NCBI GenBank assembly: GCA_947427325.1
Contig: CANEHP010000004.1
Span: 1-29,209 of the forward strand
Reading direction: 5' to 3'
DNA length: 29,209 nt
From: an uncultured Clostridia bacterium
GTDB taxonomy: Bacteria; Bacillota; Clostridia; Oscillospirales; Ruminococcaceae
A program made the translations under genes and the position numbers. A model generated the notes under the pieces. The model was not told the DNA's origin, searched no databases, and saw only the letters and a list, made by a program, of their open reading frames with translations. Positions within the stretch are counted from its first letter, which is position 1, and every line of letters begins with the position of its first letter. This document shows, piece by piece, positions 22,976 through 29,209 of this stretch.

Positions 22976-25396
22976 ATGTCGTCAATCAGAATAGCCCTTG
23001 CGGGCAACCCTAACTGCGGCAAAACAACATTGTTTAACGCCCTTACAGGCTCAAATCAGTTTGTGGGAAACTGGCCGGGAGTCACCGTGGAAAAAAAGGA
23101 GGGCAAGCTGAAAAAGCACGATGATGTAATAATCACCGACCTTCCGGGAATTTATTCGCTGTCCCCCTATACCTTGGAGGAGGTGGTAGCCCGCAACTAC
23201 CTTATAGGAGAAAGACCCGACGCAATTTTGAATATTGTTGACGGCACTAATCTTGAAAGAAACCTTTATCTTACCACGCAGCTTACCGAGCTGGGCATAC
23301 CTGCGGTTATTGCCGTAAATATGATGGACGTGGTGGAAAAAAACGGAGATAAAATAAACGTTGACGAGCTGTCAAGGGCATTGGGATGCAGAGTTATTCC
23401 CATTTCCGCTCTTAAAAGCGACGGAATAATCGACGCCGCCGAATTGGCAATTCGGACCGCAAGGGAAAAAAAGCCCGTTCCCACTCATAATTTTTCGGGA
23501 GCGGTGGAGCACGCTCTTGCTCATATTGAAGAAGCGGCGGTTCACGATATGCCCGAGGAGCAGCAGCGGTGGTATGCGATAAAGATTTTTGAGCGTGACG
23601 AAAAGGCTTTGGAGCAGCTGAACATTCCAAAGGATAAAATGGAGCATATTGAAAAGGACATATGCGCCGCCGAGGAGGAAATGGACGACGATGCGGAAAG
23701 CATTATCACCAATGAGAGATACATATATATTGCCTCCATCATAAAAGGCTGCTACAGGAAAAAGAGTGCGGGAAGGCTTACGGTTTCCGATAAAATAGAC
23801 AAGGTTGTCACAAACCGCTTTGCCGCTCTCCCCATATTTGCGGCAATAATGTTTTTGGTTTACTACATATCCGTTACCACGGTAGGAACGATTTTTACCG
23901 ATTGGGCAAACGACGGAGTGTTCGGAGAAGGCTGGCATTTGTTCGGCATAGGTGCGGCGGATTATGAAGAAGCGCAGGACGGATATGCGGCGGAGCATAT
24001 CTTTACCGACGAGGTCAGACTTACCGTTGAAAATGCGGTAAAAGCCGAAGTAATCGGCGCAGAGGAAGTTCTTGAAGCAATAAAGGAAGGCAGCTTCGGA
24101 GCGTTTGACGAGGCTTACGGCAGCTATGGCGAGGAGCTTGCGGAAAAAGGCTTTGACATTTCCCAATGGGTGGAGGGACAGCTACAAGCCTTGGGAGAAG
24201 AGATTGACCCTGCGGGGTACGGTGTGTGGGTTCCGGGTATTCCCGTTTTGCTTGAAGGGGCGCTGGAATCCGTAAACTGCGCGGATTGGCTGAAAAGTCT
24301 GCTACTTGACGGTATCGTAGGAGGCGTCGGCGCAGTTTTGGGCTTTGTTCCTCAAATGATAGTACTGTTTATACTTCTTGCGTTCCTTGAATCCTGCGGT
24401 TATATGGCCCGTGTGGCGTTCGTTATGGACAGGATATTCAGGAAATTCGGCCTTTCGGGAAAATCCTTTATCCCTATGTTAATAGGCACGGGCTGCGGCG
24501 TTCCCGGTATTATGGCGTCAAGAACCATAGAAAACGAGCGTGACAGAAGAATGACCATTATGACCACCACCTTTATACCCTGCGGCGCAAAGCTGCCTAT
24601 TATAGCGATGATATCAAGCGCCCTTTTCGGCGGCGCATGGTGGGTAGCTCCCAGCGCATATTTTATAGGCGTGGCTGCTATAGTCGTATCGGGAATTATT
24701 TTAAAGAAAACAAAGATGTTCGCAGGCGATCCCGCTCCCTTTGTTATGGAGCTGCCGGCATATCATCTTCCCACGGTCAGCAACATTCTCCGTTCAATGT
24801 GGGAGCGTGCATGGTCCTTTATCAAAAAGGCAGGTACAATAATTTTGCTGTCCTCTGTAATTATTTGGCTGGGAAACAGCTTCGGCACATTTATCGAAAA
24901 CGGTCAGACGGTATTCGGCTATCTTACCGAGGAAGCGGAGGAAGCAAGCAGTATCCTTAATATGATAGGCAGCGGAATAGCCTGGATCTTTGCGCCTCTC
25001 GGCTTTGGCGACGCCACGGCGGCGGTAGCTACAATAATGGGACTTGTGGCAAAGGAAGAGGTTGTGGGCGTATTCGGAGTATTGGACTTTGTGGCTATGT
25101 CAAGGCTTGCGGGTTATTCCTTCTTAATATTCAATCTTCTTTGCGCACCCTGCTTTGCGGCTATCGGCGCAATCAGAAGAGAAATGAACAGCGCAAAGTG
25201 GACATGGTTCGCAATCGGCTATCAGTGCGGCTTCGCTTATGTAGTCAGCCTTATAGTTTATCAGCTGGGTAGTCTGTTTACGGGAAACGGCAATGCAATA
25301 GGGGTTATCTTTGCGGTGCTCTTGCTTGCGGCAATTATTTTCCTCCTTGCAAGACCTTATAAGGAAGCGGTAACGCTTACCAAGAAGGTAAAATGA
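22976..25396 (+). CDS. feoB: Ferrous iron transport protein FeoB
   Basis: FeoB is the inner-membrane ferrous iron importer with a cytosolic G domain. The 806-residue product shows G1 GNPNCGKTT (10-18), the G2-region threonine in GVTVE (35-39), G3 DLPG (55-58), G4 NMMD (115-118) and G5 ISAL (143-146). A helical GDI region runs to about 275. Gate motifs follow in the membrane domain: GTGCGVPGIMASRTIENERD (504-523) and TFIPCGAKLP (532-541), with a second half near 665-790. Between TM1 and TM2 is an acidic insertion at about 323-410 that is long for the family. AAAGGAAAA precedes the ATG. It lies after two feoA genes and before a Cys-rich membrane protein, the usual Clostridia layout. Confidence 0.96.
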   Translation: MSSIRIALAGNPNCGKTTLFNALTGSNQFVGNWPGVTVEKKEGKLKKHDDVIITDLPGIYSLSPYTLEEVVARNYLIGERPDAILNIVDGTNLERNLYLTTQLTELGIPAVIAVNMMDVVEKNGDKINVDELSRALGCRVIPISALKSDGIIDAAELAIRTAREKKPVPTHNFSGAVEHALAHIEEAAVHDMPEEQQRWYAIKIFERDEKALEQLNIPKDKMEHIEKDICAAEEEMDDDAESIITNERYIYIASIIKGCYRKKSAGRLTVSDKIDKVVTNRFAALPIFAAIMFLVYYISVTTVGTIFTDWANDGVFGEGWHLFGIGAADYEEAQDGYAAEHIFTDEVRLTVENAVKAEVIGAEEVLEAIKEGSFGAFDEAYGSYGEELAEKGFDISQWVEGQLQALGEEIDPAGYGVWVPGIPVLLEGALESVNCADWLKSLLLDGIVGGVGAVLGFVPQMIVLFILLAFLESCGYMARVAFVMDRIFRKFGLSGKSFIPMLIGTGCGVPGIMASRTIENERDRRMTIMTTTFIPCGAKLPIIAMISSALFGGAWWVAPSAYFIGVAAIVVSGIILKKTKMFAGDPAPFVMELPAYHLPTVSNILRSMWERAWSFIKKAGTIILLSSVIIWLGNSFGTFIENGQTVFGYLTEEAEEASSILNMIGSGIAWIFAPLGFGDATAAVATIMGLVAKEEVVGVFGVLDFVAMSRLAGYSFLIFNLLCAPCFAAIGAIRREMNSAKWTWFAIGYQCGFAYVVSLIVYQLGSLFTGNGNAIGVIFAVLLLAAIIFLLARPYKEAVTLTKKVK

Positions 25397-25421
25397 AATA
25401 AAATTTGCATACATTATTTTT

Positions 25422-25460
25422 CGCATATTATTTTCGCATATTATTTTCGCATATATTATA
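25422..25460. repeat. 13-bp AT-rich tandem repeat, three copies
   Basis: CGCATATTATTTT begins at 25422 and 25435, and a variant, CGCATATATTATA, begins at 25448. The array fills the gap between feoB and the small Cys-rich gene. Confidence 0.8.
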
Positions 25461-25489
25461 GTATAGGCATTTAAAAGGGAGCGGTTTCT

Positions 25490-25666
25490 ATGGAATGGAT
25501 TATGGGCAATCTTGCAACAATTATAATTTGTCTGATATTGGCGGCGGTTATAGGACTTATAATTTACAAAATGTTAAAGAACAGAAAAAACGGAAAATCC
25601 TCCTGCGGATGCAGCTGCTCCTGCTGCCCTATGAGCGGCTGCTGTCACGGGGAAAAGAAGGAGTGA
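25490..25666 (+). CDS. FeoB-associated Cys-rich membrane protein
   Basis: This 58-residue protein has one transmembrane helix (about 8-26, LATIIICLILAAVIGLIIY), a basic stop-transfer KMLKNRKNGK, and a cytoplasmic Cys cluster, CGCSCSCCPMSGCC (39-52), with seven cysteines, then H53 and a Lys/Glu tail. The ATG is eight bases after AAGGGAG. Small proteins of this type commonly follow feoB in Firmicutes and are proposed to handle iron or regulate FeoB, though a mechanism is not established. It is the last gene before a strong terminator. Confidence 0.9.
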   Translation: MEWIMGNLATIIICLILAAVIGLIIYKMLKNRKNGKSSCGCSCSCCPMSGCCHGEKKE

Positions 25667-25690
25667 TTTTTTAGAGGTTTCCCCTATAGC

Positions 25691-25732
25691 AAAAATCCCT
25701 GTTTTTGTTGTTGACAAATAACAGGGATTTTT
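25691..25732. terminator. Bidirectional intrinsic terminator
   Basis: AAAAATCCCTGTT (25691-25703) and AACAGGGATTTTT (25720-25732) pair over 13 bases with a 16-base loop. The A-run and T-run make it work on both strands. It separates the feo operon from the convergent nuclease-like gene. Confidence 0.9.
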
Positions 25733-25800
25733 GTTATGAAATTTTTATTTCATTATTTCAATAAATTGACAGGATTTTTTAGCGGAAAATCTATAAACTT

Positions 25801-26634
25801 TTAAGAGTTCAGAATTTTTCTTATTTCTTCTTCGGTAAATCCGTTTTGGATAAGCTTTGAAATAATTTCCTTTTCCTTGTTTGCTTCGCCTTCGGCTTTG
25901 CCCTCTGCTCTTCCTTCTGCTCTTCCTTCGGCTTTGCCTTGCTTTCTGTAAAATTCTCTGTTGGAAACCTCGTCCCTTATCCATTTTTCCCTGAGTCTTG
26001 CCATTTCCTGAATTTTTTCGTCCTCGCTCATTTCGTGCATTATAACGATAGCCTTGTTGATCTCGTCAACTCCCGCTTCCTTTATCATATCCAAATCCTC
26101 CTCCGTTTCCGCATTTAACAGCTGTAACCACAGCTTTTTTCGGTCGGCTTTGTCAATATTCCTGTTTATCTTTTTCAGCTCAAAAAAAACTATGGCGCAT
26201 TTGTCGGTTAAAAGCTCCTGTCTGTTTGTTTCAAGGAGCTTAAAGGTCGAGTAGGGTTCTTTGCAGTCAAAAAGATTAAAATTCAGAATATTGATAGATA
26301 TGGTTTGCTTTAATTCTGCATAAGGTTCGCTTCTTTTAAGCTCTCCCGAAAACATTTTAGCCCAATAATACAAAGCTCTTTCTTTGTAATCCTGTTGGGA
26401 ATGCACTTGAATTTCAACGTTTACCGTTTTATTGTCCACCTGCATTTTAATATCGAGCTGTCCCTGTTTTCCGTCTACGGTTTCGGGCAAAAGCTCGGGG
26501 TTAAGAACCTCAAGCTTTTGTATGCTGCCATGAGGAAAATCCAGCAAATCTTCCGTAAAAGCCGTAAGCACCGATTTATCGCTGGTGAAAAGCCTTTTAA
26601 ATATTATATCCAATTTTGCGTTAATTACATTCAT
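25801..26634 (-). CDS. Rpn/PD-(D/E)XK nuclease-family protein
   Basis: This 277-residue protein resembles the recombination-promoting nuclease (Rpn)/PDDEXK transposase-like group. The N-terminus has the usual LDIIFKRLFTSDKSVL (8-23), followed by the nuclease core: D61 in QLDIKMQV and E74-x-Q76 in VNVEIQVHS. Further family-like stretches are YKERALYYWAKMFSGEL (83-99) and TISINILNFNLF (111-122). The C-terminus (about 232-255) holds the repeat KAEGRAEGRAEGKAEGEA, encoded by a 12-base tandem, then a short helix. Such proteins are often selfish or defence-linked and present in several copies; no transposon ends were found around this one. Confidence 0.87.
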   Translation of the reverse strand: MNVINAKLDIIFKRLFTSDKSVLTAFTEDLLDFPHGSIQKLEVLNPELLPETVDGKQGQLDIKMQVDNKTVNVEIQVHSQQDYKERALYYWAKMFSGELKRSEPYAELKQTISINILNFNLFDCKEPYSTFKLLETNRQELLTDKCAIVFFELKKINRNIDKADRKKLWLQLLNAETEEDLDMIKEAGVDEINKAIVIMHEMSEDEKIQEMARLREKWIRDEVSNREFYRKQGKAEGRAEGRAEGKAEGEANKEKEIISKLIQNGFTEEEIRKILNS

Positions 26635-26665
26635 ATATAAGTTACCGCCTTTTGTTTCTGCTTTT

Positions 26666-26694
26666 ATTTTAGCACTTTTAAAGGCTTATGTCAA
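26666..26694 (-). promoter_or_regulatory. Sigma-A promoter of the Rpn-family gene
   Basis: On the minus strand TTGACA (26694-26689) is followed after 17 bases by TAAAAT (26671-26666), about 30 bases upstream of the start codon. The gene therefore has its own strong promoter. Confidence 0.8.
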
Positions 26695-26724
26695 TTCATG
26701 AAAATTCAAAAATTATGAAATTAT

Positions 26725-27774
26725 TTAACGATGCCGAATACTATTAATAAATCTGTAAGCCTGCATAAAAAAGCACAAAACAGGATTAAATTCCTTAACA
26801 AAATCTCCCGCATAGCAAACTACCTCGCCGCCAAAGCCCTTTTTAAATTTATAAATCCCGTATTTCGGGCTGTCCTTGTCCCGAAAACAGGGGATGCCGC
26901 CGAAATCATAAAGGGAACAGCCGCTTTCCGTTGCCCAATTTATCATAGTCCATTGCATTAAGTAATTTGGATAGAGATTGCGGTGTTCATTTGAAGACGC
27001 ACCGTAAACATATGTGACAACGTCCGAATACCTTACCGCAACAGCGCCCGACAAGGGTGTTTTCCTTCCCTCAATATCGGCATAGCAGATAAAAAGCCTG
27101 CAATTTTCCCCAAGCCCCTCTATGAATCTTTTAAAGTATTCATAGCTTCTTACGGGAAAATTATCCCTTGCTCCCGTTTCCTCCATCAGCGGATAAAAAT
27201 CCTCCAAGCCCTCTATACCCTTTATCTCGCAGTATACGCCCTTGCGGGAGGCTTTTCTTATACGGTTTCTATGGTCGGCTTTAAAGCCGCTCATTATCTC
27301 GTCGGCGGATTTTCCCTCGATATCAAGCTGATAATTGCAGCGGCACTGAACGGTTTCGTTATCGGAGTTTTCCCCCTTTCTTGAAAAGCCCAGGCTTCTC
27401 ATAAGCTCAATGCCCTTACTGTCGTTTTCGGAAACGGGAGGATCGCAGATTATTTTATAGGCGTTGTACTCCTTTGCAAGATAATCTATTCCGTCAAAAA
27501 TTTCCCAAAGAACGCTTATGTTTTCGTAATCGCAGACAGGACCTCTGGGGACATATAAAAGCGAGCGTTTAAGAAAAGGTATCTCCCTGATTAAAACCAG
27601 ACAAGCTCCCGCAATATTTCCGTCGCCGCCCCGAACCGCAACGATTTCGCTGTTCCAGTTTGATTTTACCCTTGACCAGTTATATGACTGCATAAAGCTT
27701 ACGCCCTTCGTATTGCCGACAAAGCTTTCGTATTCGCTTACTGCTTTTTTATCCGATTTGTTAATAATTTCCAT
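26725..27774 (-). CDS. FemAB/FemX-family peptidoglycan aminoacyltransferase
   Basis: This is probably a GNAT-fold enzyme that adds amino acids from aminoacyl-tRNA to the lipid II stem peptide, building cell-wall cross-bridges at the inner membrane face. The ATG at 27774 follows AAAGGAG at a good distance; a TTG 21 bases upstream is inside that site. The 349-residue product fits the family. Features include FMQSYNWSRVK (27-37), LLYVPRGPVCDY (72-83), ADHRNRIRKASRKGV (166-180), GASSNEHRNLYPNYLMQWTMI (258-278), YDFGGIP (289-295) and YKFKKGFGGE (308-317). It lacks the long coiled-coil arm of staphylococcal FemA. The amino acid used cannot be told from sequence. Confidence 0.9.
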   Translation of the reverse strand: MEIINKSDKKAVSEYESFVGNTKGVSFMQSYNWSRVKSNWNSEIVAVRGGDGNIAGACLVLIREIPFLKRSLLYVPRGPVCDYENISVLWEIFDGIDYLAKEYNAYKIICDPPVSENDSKGIELMRSLGFSRKGENSDNETVQCRCNYQLDIEGKSADEIMSGFKADHRNRIRKASRKGVYCEIKGIEGLEDFYPLMEETGARDNFPVRSYEYFKRFIEGLGENCRLFICYADIEGRKTPLSGAVAVRYSDVVTYVYGASSNEHRNLYPNYLMQWTMINWATESGCSLYDFGGIPCFRDKDSPKYGIYKFKKGFGGEVVCYAGDFVKEFNPVLCFFMQAYRFINSIRHR

Positions 27775-27883
27775 ATTATCTCCTTTGTAAAGCAATTTTC
27801 CGAAAATCTTTTTCTTTTTTGCCGCCGATTTTGCCGTTCATAAATTATGACGATAAAATTCGGAAAAATTTACAAGGAAAAGC

Positions 27884-27933
27884 AGAGCGTGCTCACATAA
27901 AATTCGCATACCGATTTTATGTGAGCACGCTCT
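27884..27933. repeat. 20-bp perfect inverted repeat upstream of the FemX gene
   Basis: AGAGCGTGCTCACATAAAAT (27884-27903) and its exact complement (27914-27933) flank a 10-base loop. It lies between two co-directional genes. On the minus strand it is followed by GCTTTTCC, a poor U-tail, so terminator action for the SGNH transcript is possible but not typical. A further copy of ACACGCTCTG follows on the plus strand. Confidence 0.85.
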
Positions 27934-28008
27934 AACACGCTCTGTTAACAAGCTCTTATGCCGATTCTCAATCAAATTACAGAAAAATTTGCAAATTAAG
28001 AAACAGTA

Positions 28009-28971
28009 TTACAAATCCGTATTTTCAATAATATACTCCAAAATACGGTAATAAGCCTTAAGCCTGAAATGGATACCGTCCTGCATGGCATATTCGTCGA
28101 TCATACAGCCGTTTTCGTTTTTTAGAACCGATGAAATATCCATATATCGGATTCCGTTTTCCGCCGAAATTTCCTTTAGCTTTTCGTTAAGCCTGTCCAG
28201 CTTGAAGTTGTAGCAAAATTCGGAGCTTTCGGTAACGGGAGAAACGGATAGAATATGTATATTTGCTTTGGGACAGGATTTCTTTAACTGCTCCAAAAAG
28301 TCGATGTAATAATTTTTATAGTCCTCGGGAGATATCAGATTAACGTCGTTTAAGCCCATAAGACAGTATATTTCGTTAAGCCCCGTGTTTTTTGCCGCAG
28401 CCATGGGAGAAATTTCCTCATTTTCCCAGGTAACGATTAACTCCGCTATATTTCTCGCCGCCGCTCCCGGAATAGCTATGACCTGCTCCCCGTTTAAAAG
28501 ACCGTAGTTTTTTAATCCGAGGCAGGTGCTGTCGCCGATAAAAACGCAGTTGTGGAGATAGTTAATTTCCTTATCCGTAAAATAATCGGTTAAAAACCTA
28601 TCTCCGTCATAGATTTTATTCGGATCGTCGGTAAAGACAGGAACGTCGGTAAAGACGGAAGCAGGACAATATGTAATATCTGCGGATTGCGCAGTTTCCG
28701 TATTCGGCGCAGTTTCCGTATTAGGTGCAGTTCCTGTATTCGGTGCGGTTTCTTCGGGAATGATCTCTGCCGTAATATCCGAAAAAGCTTCTTCGGACGT
28801 ACTGTTTTGCGGGATTTTATAATTCCCGTTTATAAAATCCTCCATCGGTATCTCTTTAATATTTTCGTAATCAAGCTCAACGGTTCTTGCGCTGATATGA
28901 GCGCAGGCGGTAAGGGACAGGGCGGACAGCAGGCATAAAGCCGAGACGGCGGTTATTTTTAACGGCGGCAT
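28009..28971 (-). CDS. SGNH/GDSL-family hydrolase lipoprotein
   Basis: I chose the ATG at 28971 because AAGGAG lies nine bases upstream; a TTG 33 bases earlier is less likely. The 320-residue product has a lipoprotein signal peptide with lipobox LTAC (C23), so it should be anchored outside the membrane. A Thr/Pro/Asn/Glu-rich repeat linker (about 75-95, units of APNTET encoded by an 18-base tandem near 28691-28750) leads to the hydrolase. Catalytic blocks are GDS (146-148, nucleophile S148), GLND (206-209) and D298-x-x-H301. Such enzymes often deacylate cell-wall polymers or exopolysaccharide; the substrate here is unknown. It lies upstream of the FemX-type gene on the same strand. Confidence 0.9.
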   Translation of the reverse strand: MPPLKITAVSALCLLSALSLTACAHISARTVELDYENIKEIPMEDFINGNYKIPQNSTSEEAFSDITAEIIPEETAPNTGTAPNTETAPNTETAQSADITYCPASVFTDVPVFTDDPNKIYDGDRFLTDYFTDKEINYLHNCVFIGDSTCLGLKNYGLLNGEQVIAIPGAAARNIAELIVTWENEEISPMAAAKNTGLNEIYCLMGLNDVNLISPEDYKNYYIDFLEQLKKSCPKANIHILSVSPVTESSEFCYNFKLDRLNEKLKEISAENGIRYMDISSVLKNENGCMIDEYAMQDGIHFRLKAYYRILEYIIENTDL

Positions 28972-29070
28972 TTTAAAGTACTCCTTGATAAAATTTTGCG
29001 GCAATTACTGATTTCAGATTTGCGTTAATGTCGAAAACAGTCGAAAAAAGCATAACCGCCTCTAAAAACA

Positions 29071-29079
29071 ATTATATCA
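29071..29079 (-). promoter_or_regulatory. Probable extended -10 promoter of the SGNH lipoprotein gene
   Basis: On the minus strand TGATATAAT is a perfect extended -10; a partial -35 (TTGTAT) lies upstream at a short 15-base spacing. The sequence TACTTTGATATAAT is identical to that in the ABC ATPase promoter near 17.72 kb. The rest of 29005-29209 is AT-rich with no gene. Confidence 0.5.
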
Positions 29080-29209
29080 AAGTAAAAAAATATACAATTA
29101 CAAGGCGTTTACAATTCGGTAACAGATAAATTACAATTATTACAAATTATTACACGTAAATTCTCAAAGTAAATGCAACAGTAGCAAAGAAGCTGCAATA
29201 AGTGTGAAA

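Noticed and set aside
23372..24166. Long antisense frame (264 codons) opposite feoB
   Set aside because: It lies entirely opposite a clear FeoB coding region, has no recognisable motif and a biased composition expected from the complementary strand.
25801..26634. Intact insertion sequence
   Set aside because: Although the family is sometimes called transposase-like, no terminal inverted repeats or target duplications flank the gene and it has its own host-type promoter.

Overview
The window looks like chromosomal DNA of an anaerobic Clostridia-class Firmicute, probably Oscillospiraceae/Ruminococcaceae-like. The evidence is indirect: MsmX-style sugar ABC operons with no ATPase of their own, a FeoA-FeoA-FeoB-Cys-rich cassette, a FemX-type peptidoglycan enzyme, consensus sigma-A promoters, strong AGGAGG ribosome sites, several GTG/TTG starts, moderate GC and AT-rich intergenic DNA. 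No rRNA, tRNA, CRISPR array or prophage was seen.

Layout. (1) 210-2711 (-): a hybrid sensor histidine kinase with two PAS and two receiver domains, preceded in the window by a 31-bp tandem repeat that recurs in diverged form near 20.1 kb. (2) 2839-15400 (-): an eight-gene block in the order giant solute-binding protein, MalF-like permease, MalG-like permease, membrane-anchored beta-propeller/TPR protein, Yip1-family membrane protein, secreted DUF5696-type protein, second MalF-like permease, second MalG-like permease, closed by a hairpin terminator. Two junctions are TAATG overlaps. I read it as a glycan capture, processing and import system, and it is the best candidate for an undescribed system here. 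(3) 15722-17476 (-): two MacB/LolD-class ABC ATPases without a permease; one carries a C-terminal AbrB-like hairpin. A repeat array separates them and a consensus promoter drives them. (4) 18189-19995 (+): a MarR regulator and a MATE efflux pump from a perfect TTGACA-17-TATAAT promoter carrying two identical-arm operators. (5) 20149-21507 (-): dnaA without dnaN or visible DnaA boxes. (6) 21508-22236: intergenic DNA with a MITE-like element and the iron-uptake promoter. (7) 22237-25666 (+): feoA, feoA, feoB and a small Cys-rich membrane protein, with matching TTAGC-N4-GCTAA inverted repeats before the first feoA and before feoB. (8) 25801-28971 (-): an Rpn/PD-(D/E)XK nuclease-like protein, a FemAB-type aminoacyltransferase, and an SGNH/GDSL lipoprotein.

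How the genes work together. In region 2 the solute-binding protein carries extra beta-sandwich modules likely to bind polysaccharide at the cell surface. The DUF5696 protein may trim the ligand, and the two permease pairs would import it using a shared ATPase encoded elsewhere. MarR/MATE is a self-contained inducible efflux unit. The feo cluster is a metal-regulated ferrous iron importer. FemX and the SGNH lipoprotein both point to the cell envelope. Functions are inferred from sequence motifs recognised by eye; no database search was run.
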